A DNA stretch of 64,000 nucleotides from assembly GCF_000372725.1 (NCBI RefSeq), contig NW_005201792.1, positions 420,030 through 484,029 on the forward strand, read 5' to 3'. Below are positions 56,177 through 64,000 of the stretch, piece by piece. The translations under genes were made by a program, and so were the position numbers. The DNA comes from Emiliania huxleyi CCMP1516. Taxonomy: Eukaryota > Haptophyta > Isochrysidales > Noelaerhabdaceae. Below the pieces are notes generated by a model. The model searched no databases. It was not told the origin of the DNA and saw only the letters and a program-made list of their open reading frames with translations. Position 1 is the stretch's first letter, and each line of letters starts with the position of its first letter.

Positions 56177-59100
56177 CTATTGGACTGTGTAGTCCGCGAA
56201 CGCGTAGTTGGTCTGGTCGATCAGAACGTCGCCCGCAGCTGACATCTCTCTGCCAAATGTCTCGCCCAGCTTGCTGAAGCCGGCGCCGTTGGTCGGGTAG
56301 GTCATGGAAGAGTCGTGGTTGTAGCCGAGGCAGTGCCCGAGCTCGTGGTACGTGACACCGCCCCGCTGCTGACCGTAGAAGAAGTCGCTCTTCAGGACGT
56401 ACTCAGCGACGCCCAAGGTGCTGCCCCCGCCGAGGCCGCTGACCTTGGCGACGACGCCGAGGTTGAAGCGCCGAGGCGAGAGTAGCTCCGAGAGAACGCT
56501 GCGCTTCTTCTCGGCAGTCATCAGGGCGCCCTGGTTGTCGGTGATCTCCTCCGCCGCCATGCGGTCGGCGAAGTCGGGGTGGCTGTACATGAACGCCACA
56601 TTCAGAATGAGCGCGGTCCACAAGCGGGCGTGCCTGGGCTCCGGGTCCTCCCTCCAGTTGTTCGAGGGGTCATTGCTCCAATCGAAGTCCTTCAGGCTCA
56701 AAGACCACGGAACGCTCTTGAGACGCTCGAGGCGCTGCATGGTGGTGCTCGTGCCCCGGTAGTCGAAGCTCAGGTGCACTCCTTTCTTGGCGCAGCGGTG
56801 GTTGCCTTCGGCGCTGTAGAAGACGACGTTGTCGCGGTGACAGTTGTCCGACGACGTGTAGCTCCACGTTGCGCTGCAGCAGAACCAGTCCGACCCGCCA
56901 CACCAGTCGCACGGCGTGTCGCCGTCGTCACGGCACCTGGCGGCAGAGTTCGACCAGCACTCCTGCCCGGCCCGGACGCCGCCATGCGCAATCGGTATTC
57001 CTGAGCCGTAGTTGGCGAGGTCCACAGCGACACCGTCTTGATCGGTGAACTCGCGGTCAGGGAAGGTCACAAAAGGGAATTCTAGTTCGAAGACGGCGTG
57101 CGCAGGAAGAGAGTCGATGCGCCCGACGCTGACGTTTTGCGGACCCCCGTAGAAGCTCATGACGATCTCGACGTCCTCCAAGTCGACCGGCACGAAGTTG
57201 ATGAGTTCGAAGGTGGTGTTTGTCTTCGCCGTCATTCGGATGATCGCGTCAGTCCGGTAGGTGAGCGAGGTGAGGTCCGCGACACTGTCGCCGTCTCTGT
57301 AGATGCGGGTGTAGTTGTCCAGAGTCGGAAGAGCAAGCTCAGGCATTGACGGCGGGGCTGGGGGGAGCGGCGGCACTAGCGGAGACGGAGGTGACGACGG
57401 AGGTAGCGACGGTGAGGGCGGCGGCGGCGGCGCAGGGCACTCGGCGCAGGTGGTCGTCGTGTAGCCGTAGTGCCCGCCACCGCAGTTCCAGCCCAAGCGC
57501 TGGCACTTGCCGTTAGAGCAGATCTGGCGGTTTGCGGAGGGCGCCTCGTACCTCGAGGTGGCGGGGTTCCATGAGTAGGTGTCGGCAGCGCATGATGCGT
57601 AGGTCCTCGAGGAGGTCACGCATTGGCACGGAGGCGGCGACGGTGGAGGCGACGGCGGCGGAGAGGGCGGAAGCGACGGCGGGGGCGGGGATGGTGGCGG
57701 AGGCGACGGCGGCGGAGGGGATGGCGGCGGTGGCGAGGGCGGCGGCGAGGGCGGCGCCGAGGGCTGCGGTGGCGCAGGGCACTCGGCGCAGGTCGTCGTC
57801 GTGTAGCCGTAGTGCCCGCCACCGCAGTTCCAGCCCAAGCCCTGGCACTTGCCGTTCGGGCAGATCTGTCGGTTGATCGATGGGGCCTCGTACATCGATG
57901 TTTCTGGGTTCCACGCGTATTTGTCCGCGGCGCATGATGCGTAGGTCGTCGAGGAGGTCACGCACGGGCACGGAGGCGCCGCAGGAGGGGATGGTGGCGC
58001 CGCTGGGGAGGGGCACTCGGCGCAGGTCGTCGTCGTGTAACCGTAGTGCCCGCCACCGCAGTTCCAGCCCAAGCCCTGGCACTTGCCGTTCGGGCAGATC
58101 TGTCGGTTGATCGATGGGGCCTCGTACATCGATGTTTCTGGGTTCCACGCGTATTTGTCCGCGGCGCATGATGCGTAGGTCCTCGAGGAGGTCACGCACG
58201 GGCACGGAGGCGCCGCAGGAGGGGATGGTGGCGCCGCTGGGGAGGGGCACTCGGCGCAGGTCGTCGTCGTGTAGCCGTAGTGCCCGCCACCGCAGTTCCA
58301 GCCCAAGCGCTGGCACTTGCCGTTAGAGCAGATCTGGCGGTTTGCGGAGGGCGCCTCGTACCTCGAGGTGGCGGGGTTCCATGAGTAGGTGTCGGCAGCG
58401 CATGATGCGTAGGTCCTCGAGGAGGTCACGCATTGGCACGGAGGCGACGACGGCGGCGGAGAGGTCGGAAGCGTCGGCGGTGTCGGGAGGGGGCAGATCT
58501 GCGGAACCCCACCGATGAGGAAGTTGCGGCCGCCCTCCCCGTTGTCGTTGCCGCCGGCGGTGAGCCTGAGATCGACACTGCTTGCTCCGGCCGCGTACTG
58601 CAGGCAGACAAAGCGGGGCGCGATGTGCTTCCGGGTGACGTCTGTCATGCTGCACGGATTCACGCCAAAGACATCGTCGGGTGAGACCGGATTGAAGTCT
58701 CCAGATCGGAATTGTGCCTCGCCCGAATCATGCGCGGCAGTGAAAGTGGTGCACGAGCCGTCTGCAGGTGTAGCGCCAATCTCGTGGTCAACCGAGCTGG
58801 CCTCGATCTTGAGTTTGTGGTCAATGGAGTTGGTCAGATCCTCGATGGTAAAGTGGCCGGTGTTGCCGCACGCCGTAACGCTCTCCTGGAACCGGAGCTG
58901 GCCATTTGACTCCATCGAGACGTCGAGGTCAAAGACGCAAAATTCCAGCGGCGCCGTCAGCGGCCCCGAGAAGGTGAGGCGGAAGTCGGTGCTCCTGTTC
59001 TCCTTCAAGTTGAGGGAAGCAAACTCACCAGACAGGGCGCCGCCTTCGGATCTCTCGTCGTAAATAACGTCGCCGCCGACCGCTTGCACGGTGAGGTTGA

Positions 59101-59344
59101 GCAGTTGGCGCTCCCCGTCAACTTTGTCGACGACGGCGTCCACGAACGTCACGCCCTCCGTTGAACCGAGTTTGCCTACGACATCGTTCTCACCGAAGCG
59201 GAATGTTGCCCGCGCAGCACACGGAATGTTGCCCGTGCGCGTGCTCCCCACGGGCGAGCACTCCTCGTTGGTAGGCGCCGCTTGTGCAAGGTCGTGGAAC
59301 AGCGCCAGAATGGAGAACATGGAGAGGCACTTGGGGGCGATCAT
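56177..59344 (-). CDS. Secreted metzincin-like metalloprotease with four Cys-rich repeats and polyproline linkers
   Basis: A single exon. ATG at 59344 starts a signal peptide (MIAPKCLSMFSILALFHDLA, then QAAP); 1,055 aa. After an N-terminal beta-rich region of about 260 residues come four Cys-rich repeats of 66 residues (starting near 58438, 58204, 57970 and 57627). Each contains CVTSSRTYASCAAD or close, NGKCQ, LGWNCGGGHYGY and TTTTCAECP, and they are separated by Pro/Ser linkers of the pherophorin kind. The C-terminal part has paired Cys and then HELGHCLGYNHDSSMTYP: the HExxHxxGxxHD zinc site with a nearby Met, as in metzincins such as algal gametolysins. It is likely extracellular, acting on cell-wall or matrix protein. 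The Cys repeat itself matches no domain I know. Confidence 0.8.
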   Translation of the reverse strand: MIAPKCLSMFSILALFHDLAQAAPTNEECSPVGSTRTGNIPCAARATFRFGENDVVGKLGSTEGVTFVDAVVDKVDGERQLLNLTVQAVGGDVIYDERSEGGALSGEFASLNLKENRSTDFRLTFSGPLTAPLEFCVFDLDVSMESNGQLRFQESVTACGNTGHFTIEDLTNSIDHKLKIEASSVDHEIGATPADGSCTTFTAAHDSGEAQFRSGDFNPVSPDDVFGVNPCSMTDVTRKHIAPRFVCLQYAAGASSVDLRLTAGGNDNGEGGRNFLIGGVPQICPLPTPPTLPTSPPPSSPPCQCVTSSRTYASCAADTYSWNPATSRYEAPSANRQICSNGKCQRLGWNCGGGHYGYTTTTCAECPSPAAPPSPPAAPPCPCVTSSRTYASCAADKYAWNPETSMYEAPSINRQICPNGKCQGLGWNCGGGHYGYTTTTCAECPSPAAPPSPPAAPPCPCVTSSTTYASCAADKYAWNPETSMYEAPSINRQICPNGKCQGLGWNCGGGHYGYTTTTCAECPAPPQPSAPPSPPPSPPPPSPPPPSPPPPSPPPPSLPPSPPPSPPPSPPPCQCVTSSRTYASCAADTYSWNPATSRYEAPSANRQICSNGKCQRLGWNCGGGHYGYTTTTCAECPAPPPPPSPSLPPSSPPSPLVPPLPPAPPSMPELALPTLDNYTRIYRDGDSVADLTSLTYRTDAIIRMTAKTNTTFELINFVPVDLEDVEIVMSFYGGPQNVSVGRIDSLPAHAVFELEFPFVTFPDREFTDQDGVAVDLANYGSGIPIAHGGVRAGQECWSNSAARCRDDGDTPCDWCGGSDWFCCSATWSYTSSDNCHRDNVVFYSAEGNHRCAKKGVHLSFDYRGTSTTMQRLERLKSVPWSLSLKDFDWSNDPSNNWREDPEPRHARLWTALILNVAFMYSHPDFADRMAAEEITDNQGALMTAEKKRSVLSELLSPRRFNLGVVAKVSGLGGGSTLGVAEYVLKSDFFYGQQRGGVTYHELGHCLGYNHDSSMTYPTNGAGFSKLGETFGREMSAAGDVLIDQTNYAFADYTVQ

Positions 59345-60013
59345 GCGGCCGTCCTTGATTTGTATCTGCGTGCGGAACGATAGCTCGTGAGGGGTTGCTG
59401 ATCGCTCGTGGGGTCGCGGGCGGGAGGGCCAAGGATGCCTGGCACAGAAAGCGAGCTCCGTGGTCGGAGTCAGCCACATCCGCCTTTTTTGATCGCAAGT
59501 TCATCCCTGACACGCTGTGAGACGCTGCCGGACGTCGATGAAGTGTCACGGCGTATCAGTGGCGAGACGTGATTTCTTCCCGCGCCTGCCGCTGTCCTGG
59601 CGGCGCGAGCCCTGGCGGCGCGAGTCGCGACTCCTTCAGCAGCGCCAGTGCCAACGTCCTTGCAGCATGCTCTCTCTCTCCCTGGGCGCCCTTCTCGCCG
59701 CGTCGTACGCGCCGTCGCCGCGTTCATCGCACTCGCCGCGCTGGTCTCCGGCCCGCCCATTGGTGATTGGACTTCTCATCTCATCGCTCGGTCACTCACG
59801 GTGAATGAGAGAGATCGTGACGTCCCCCTCTCTCCAGGACTCTCTGTGGAGCTCCCAGCAGTTCCACCAGCGAGGAGCCCCACGGCAAACTCTCAAGAGC
59901 GACAAATACCTAAAGGCTATAAGTTCGGCGCGCCGGGCGTGGAGAAACTCTCCGTCTCTCCAAAGACGTGCCGACGTGCGCCTCGCCGCCGCCGGGCGCT
60001 GTGCCCGCGGCAA
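59345..60013. other. Intergenic region
   Basis: It includes the promoter side of the metalloprotease gene and the 3' flank of the Tim17-like gene. Open frames here overlap on both strands and look like composition artefacts. Confidence 0.45.
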
Positions 60014-60748
60014 TCACTTTGCCGCCCACTTGTCCACCAGGGCCTCGCCCCCGCCACCCGCTGGCGCCGCCACCGGAGCAAGCACCGCGCCATCGGAAGG
60101 CGCAATCCCCCATCCCGCAGCCGGGTCGACCGACGGCGGCGACTCGTCGAAGGCCGGCGCGGGAGCAAGCTCTCCCGCCGCGCTCTCGAGGGCGTGTGGA
60201 AGCGCCGCCGGAGGGGTGACTCGCTCCTCGGGAGCGGCGACGGGAGGAGCGCCTGGAGCCTCCTCTCGCGACGTGCCGCCTCCAAACAGAAACGGGAGGG
60301 CCGAGCACAGCAGCGCGCTGCTCAAGCCCGCACCGGCGAGGGCGCGTGTGTTGCGGTAGAGGTACGGTGCGTGCGGCATGGGGGTCAGGTACCCGGGCAG
60401 GCCGCCTGCGATGCCAATCAGCCCGCCGACTGCGAACGGGTTGAATGCATCCTTCTTCCCTCTGGCCCGCTCGAGTGAGCATGTGCCGCCATTGTAAAAC
60501 GAGAGGAAGCCGCCAAGGCTTATGGCGGACCGCGCCGCCGAGCGCAGCACAAAGATTCCACCGCCGACGAGGCCAAGCTGCAGCGCCTGTCCGGACGCAA
60601 AGATGCCTCCGAGCGCGCCTCCGAGGATGCAGCCGTCCACAGCCGAGCCGATGGCCCTGACGAGGCACGACCGCCGTCGTCGTGGCGCGTCCTGCGGCGG
60701 CGGCGGCGGCTGCGGCGGTGACGGTGACGGTGACGGTGCAGCCTCCAT
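60014..60748 (-). CDS. Tim17/Tim22/Tim23-family membrane protein
   Basis: A single exon of 244 aa with ATG at 60748. After a Pro-rich, basic N-terminus (RRRRSCLVRAIG) the family core spans residues about 30-125: GSAVDGCILGGALGGIFASG, LVGGGIFVLRSAARSAISLG, then GGTCSLERARGKKDAFNPFA and VGGLIGIAGGLPGYL. Glycine zippers in four hydrophobic segments and the R-G-K-x-D-x-x-N signature are visible. The C-terminal 100 residues are Ala/Pro/Glu-rich and disordered. Members insert or translocate proteins at mitochondrial inner, plastid or peroxisomal membranes; which one applies is not clear. Confidence 0.75.
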   Translation of the reverse strand: MEAAPSPSPSPPQPPPPPQDAPRRRRSCLVRAIGSAVDGCILGGALGGIFASGQALQLGLVGGGIFVLRSAARSAISLGGFLSFYNGGTCSLERARGKKDAFNPFAVGGLIGIAGGLPGYLTPMPHAPYLYRNTRALAGAGLSSALLCSALPFLFGGGTSREEAPGAPPVAAPEERVTPPAALPHALESAAGELAPAPAFDESPPSVDPAAGWGIAPSDGAVLAPVAAPAGGGGEALVDKWAAK

Positions 60749-61254
60749 CTGCACGCGCCGCCGTCAGGCTTCCGGCTGGCTCCCTTTTCTTTTTCCTTTC
60801 CTCCGCCCTCGGCGGAGGGCGGTGCACGTGCCGCCTAGTTCCAAGGACGGGCCACTCCTTCACGTGTACGGATCATGCAGTCCCCACATGGGATCACTTG
60901 TCATAGAAGAGAGTTCTTGTTTTGTATCCGCTTTCTCTCTCTCTCTCACGTGGATTTTTCCGTTTCTCTTTTCGACATGACATGACAGAGAGAGATTTTT
61001 AGAAGCAACAAGAAATGTGTCAGCCCAGTGAGTGTCCCTTGTGTGAGAGAGAGATTTGTTTGTTTGTGTGAGTGAGTGAGTACACATAGAACCCAAGGGA
61101 GGGATGGGAGGACGGCACGCCGCCACCACACAGGGATTTTAAGGATAGGAGTGTGGTAAAAGAAAGAAAGAAAAGGAGTGTGGTGCTAGCCGTCGCCCAC
61201 CGCGCCTGGACTTTCTCTTCTCAGCCCACCACCGCGCTCTCCCGGCTCCTCTCG
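60749..61254. promoter_or_regulatory. Divergent intergenic region with retroelement end fragments
   Basis: 506 bp between Tim17-like (-) and RBM42 (+). 61085-61156 is the conserved 3' end of the TTTC-tailed element. 61157-61201 is a second, nested fragment with its own AAAGAAAGAAAG tail and GTGTGGTGCTAGCCGTCGCC. The RBM42 ATG is 54 bp further on. Confidence 0.55.
61085..61201 (-). mobile_element. Nested 3'-end copies of the TTTC-tailed retroelement
   Basis: Contains CCCAAGGGAGGGATGGGAGG, ACGGCACGCCGCCACCACAC and AGGGATTTTAAGGA as in the copies at 11458, 14488 and 26896, then a second tail-bearing piece. Confidence 0.65.
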
Positions 61255-62590
61255 ATGGACGACGAGCTAGCCGCCTTCCAGGCGGAGCTCTCCCAGATGG
61301 GCGGCTCGTCCAAGCCATCGGACGCCGCCGCCGCTGCCGGCCCAAAGGCGCCAAAGGTGATCTCGTCTTTGCCGGTCCGGTCGATGCGGGTGAGCGGAGA
61401 CTACGTGCAGCCGCCGGCCCCGACGTACGAGCCGGCCGGCCCGTCCGGCGGCCGGCACGTCGACTACGACCAGTTTGCGCAGGCCGAGCTCGAGCTCCGC
61501 AATGCGCCGCCGCCGACCGCGTTCGGAGCGCCGGGAGAGCGCCCGCCTCCGCCGCCCGGGTTTGACCCGCGGAGGAGGTACGAGCACCTGAACAAGCCGC
61601 CCGAGATGGTGGCACCGGTGGAGATGGACCCGTCCCAGTGGACCCACACCGCGCCCGTCGCGCCGCCCAAGCCAGTCAAGGCCAACGCGGAGACGTCGAC
61701 GAAGCGGTTTTGCGCGGGCAAGTCCTGGGAGGACCCGACGCTGGCGCGCTGTAGCCGAGAGGGAGGAGAGGTGGCGGAGAGGGGATGGCCAATCAGGCGT
61801 GGGACGACGGGCCGCGCGGGCTCTTTCTCTCCCTCGGCCCACCATCCTCTCCCTCTCTCCCTAGCCCCCACTCCCCCAGTGGCCCATTTTAGCCCCCCCG
61901 CGGTTCACCCCCCCCCCCCCCCCTTCCCTCGCGCCAGGCGGAGTGGCCAGACGACGACTTTCGCATCTTCGTCGGCGACCTAGGCAACGAGACCAACGAC
62001 GACGTCCTCGCCCACGCCTTTGGCGCCTACCCCTCCTTCCAAAAGGCGCGCCCCGCACCCCCTCCCCTCGGGACCGGCTCCCGGCATCCGAGGCATCCCT
62101 GCGTCTCGCCGCCTCGCCCCCTCGCCCCCTCGCCCCCGCCCACTCCAGCTCTCGCCCGTCCCGCCTCCTCGCCCTCCCGCCCCGCCCGGACCCCTCCTCC
62201 CCCTCTCCCCCCCTGGCTGCCAGGCGAGGGTGGTTCGCAACAAGGGGACGCAAAAGTCGCTCGGCTACGGCTTCGTGTCCTTCAAGGACCCCTGGGACAT
62301 GACCAAGGCGCTGCGCGAGATGCACGGAAAGTACATTGGCAACCGGCCCGTCAAGGCGAGCCCGCCACACCACTCCTCCCCACCACGCCACCGCCGAGCG
62401 TCGACCCCCCCCGCCCCTTCAGGTGCGCAAGAGCACCTGGGCCGAGCGCAGCCAGGAGCAGTCAAGCACCAAACAGCAGTGGGTGCACGCGATGGCAGTC
62501 AACGACAAGAAGGAGCGGAGCAAACTCAAGACGACCAAGGGCAAGCAGCGGCCGCACGTGCACAAGAGGCAGAAGAACATGCCCTGGTGA
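61255..62590 (+). CDS. RBM42: RBM42-like RNA-binding protein
   Basis: Four exons: 61255-61743, 61938-62045, 62224-62355 and 62423-62590, giving 298 aa. The N-terminal half is Pro/Ala-rich and disordered. The C-terminal half is near-identical in layout to RBM42: GKSWEDPTLAEWPDDDFRIF, VGDLGNETNDDVLAHAFGAY, PSFQKARVVRNKGTQKSLGY, GFVSFKDPWDMTKALREMHG, KYIGNRPVKVRKSTWAER, containing RNP1 and RNP2 of one RRM, then a basic tail. RBM42 associates with the U4/U6.U5 tri-snRNP and affects splice-site choice. All three introns start with GC, and each junction restores the conserved sequence exactly. Confidence 0.92.
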
Positions 62591-63018
62591 CTGCGACCGG
62601 CGTCGCGCTCCTCGCAGTGTGTGGGGAGAGAGGGTCGCGGAGTCCAGACTCCAGCGTGTCCAGCGCTCGGCTCTCTGTAGCTTGCCAGGCTCTCCAGCCA
62701 CGTCCACCACCGGTCGCCGCGCGCACGCGCCCCGCCCTCCACACGCGCCGCGCTCTCGCAGTGCGCTCGCGCCGCAACGCTCCAGCGCACACGACTGCGT
62801 GGGTGCTGCTCCTGGGTCGTGGGTGCACCAACAAATGCAAAAACGCCGCACACTGGCAGCTGGCACCCCTTATTTACTGTGTTTCTACCTCGATGCTCTA
62901 GCCAAAAGTCTCGATCGTGTGACGTGCCTCGTACCACGTACGTCGTAGCGCGTCGCGCTGGCCGCTGCGCCGCGGCGGTCTGGTTCGGGCCTCGGGCCGG
63001 GCTGCCAAGCCGTCGGCC
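62591..63018. other. Intergenic region between convergent genes
   Basis: No gene or repeat is supported. Confidence 0.5.
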
Positions 63019-63497
63019 TCAGCAGTACTCGAAACTATCTCGAGCTTCGGCGAGGACGGCGTCGGTCGCCTCGCGCGCCCACGCGTCGAACCGATCGGGC
63101 GACACGCCGGCGAGGCGGGCGCCATAGGCGGCGAGGTCGTCGGGCGCGGGCGCGACGGCGTGCAGCAACTCGCCCGAGTGCGGGTGAGCGAGGCGGAGCT
63201 CCCTCGCATGGAGGAGAGGCCTGCGAGCGGTGCGCGCCTCGAGCCGGTTCCAGTTGGCGTCGCCGTAGAGCGGGTCGCCGAGCACCTGGCGAGGGGGGGG
63301 GGGTGAGGTGGCGACGGGAGGTCGTATACCCGCGTCTATCCTCGGCATCTCGCCGGGTGGCCCGCATCTGCGAGGTGGACTCGGATCTGGTGCGTGCGGC
63401 CGGTCCGGAGGAGCACCGCGACCAGGGAGAGCCGGCCTGCAGGACGAGCGGGGGGGCGGGCTGGGCTCGCGCATGCACACTCTTCGCGCGAGGGCAG

Positions 63498-63568
<71 letters not shown>

Positions 63569-63578
63569 GCGGCGGCGG

Positions 63579-63610
<32 letters not shown>

Positions 63611-63825
63611 AGGCGGCGGTGGGGGCGAGGGCGGCGAGGGCGGCGGTGGGGGCGGTGGCGGATGCCGTCGGTGGCGATCCGGTGCACGACCGAGAGCGCC
63701 TCGCGCGCGTCTGCGCCGTCGCCGCGCCGCACCGCCATCCGAAGGCGGTCCGTGGTGTGGCGGCCGATCGGCGCGTCGATCACTGCGCGGCTGTGCGGCT
63801 CGCCGACGCAGACGGCGAGGTAGAC
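63019..63825 (-). CDS. RluA-family pseudouridine synthase, 5' part outside or undetected
   Basis: Three 3' exons are clear: 63825-63666, 63436-63354 and 63285-63019. They read VYLAVCVGEPHSRAVIDAPI, GRHTTDRLRMAV, VHRIATDG then RLSLVAVLLRTGRTHQIRVH, LADAGHP then VLGDPLYGDANWNR, and RPLLHARELRLAHPHSGELL. These are the C-terminal motifs of RluA/RluD-type enzymes, which isomerise uridine to pseudouridine in rRNA, tRNA or mRNA. The catalytic HRLDxxTSG segment is expected in an upstream exon beyond 64000. Both introns start with GC. The first (63437-63665) is a GGCGAGG minisatellite. Confidence 0.82.
63437..63665 (-). repeat. GGCGAGG-type minisatellite within an intron of the pseudouridine synthase
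   Basis: About twenty GGCGAGGGC/GGCGGC units on the plus strand at 63505-63660, bounded by splice sites on the minus strand. Confidence 0.7.
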
Positions 63826-64000
63826 CTGGCCGCAAGAGGGAGCAGTCGAGGTTAGGCGAGGTCCGTCGAGGCGAGGCGAGGCGAGGCGAGGGCGGGCATT
63901 GCACACGCGCCTCGGCCAATCTCGATGGATCTCGGCTCATCTCGAGGCGAGGCTAGGCGAGGGCGGGCCTTCCACACGCGCCTCGCCGCAAAGGCGGTGT
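63826..64000. other. Intron or upstream sequence with GGCGAGG repeats
   Basis: Short GGCGAGGCGAGG arrays and a repeated CATTGCACACGCGCCTCG/CTTCCACACGCGCCTCG segment (63897-63914 and 63969-63986). No coding exon is recognised. Confidence 0.4.

Noticed and set aside
1-64000. CRISPR arrays, prokaryotic operons, phage defence genes, rRNA genes
   Set aside because: None seen; tandem repeats here lack spacers and the genes are eukaryotic with spliceosomal introns.

Overview
The window looks like nuclear DNA of a GC-rich unicellular alga, most probably a haptophyte (Emiliania/Isochrysis/Chrysochromulina type). The genes are eukaryotic and intron-bearing. There is a plastid carotenoid gene (lycopene cyclase), mitochondrial import and assembly factors (Tim17-like, PET100-like, an S4-domain mitoribosomal protein), a Pro-rich secreted metalloprotease, dispersed repeats, and introns that mostly start with GC. 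The species call is an inference, because no rRNA or other taxonomic marker is present. Exon models are mine, built by joining reading frames at GC/GT...AG sites so that protein-family similarity stays continuous. They are not transcript-supported.

Layout. 1-5.6 kb: 5' part of an MLLE/RS/RRM-like gene (-), two unrecognised Cys-rich genes (+) and ALG3 (+). 5.6-11.7 kb: mostly gene-poor, with inverted repeats and one tiny two-exon gene (-). 11.7-18.4 kb: C2H2 zinc finger (+), a retroelement fragment, an FKBP-MsrA fusion (+) and a PBZ/PNKP-type DNA 3'-phosphatase (-). 18.4-20.7 kb: repeats. 20.7-26 kb: PhyH-like dioxygenase (+), two unassigned genes (-) and a prolyl-4-hydroxylase-like dioxygenase (-). 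26-30 kb: nested retroelement copies around a TPR gene (+). 30-36.5 kb: APE2-like nuclease (-), a multi-pass membrane protein (+) and lycopene cyclase (-). 36.5-40.4 kb: less GC-rich island with an RNase H-like retroelement ORF and orphan ORFs. 40.7-48.7 kb: mitoribosomal S4-like (+), a Pro-rich membrane protein (-), a MITE-like element, PET100-like (-), and a nine-exon gene encoding two tandem GTP-cyclohydrolase-II-like halves (+). 49-55.6 kb: NTT-like transporter (-) and RPAP1 (+). 56-64 kb: metzincin-like protease (-), Tim17-family protein (-), RBM42 (+) and a 5'-truncated RluA-family pseudouridine synthase (-).

Three themes stand out. (1) Of about 36 introns I can place, roughly two thirds use a GC donor and seven are exactly 71 nt. 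Several are flanked by direct repeats that span the splice sites and some share internal sequence, which is what transposon-derived introners look like. (2) The tandem GTP-cyclohydrolase-II-like protein pairs a first half that has lost all three zinc cysteines with an intact second half. (3) A 3'-anchored, variably 5'-truncated element family with a TTTC-rich tail is scattered through the window; one copy sits inside a CATGTG microsatellite. There is no operon-type organisation and most neighbours are functionally unrelated.
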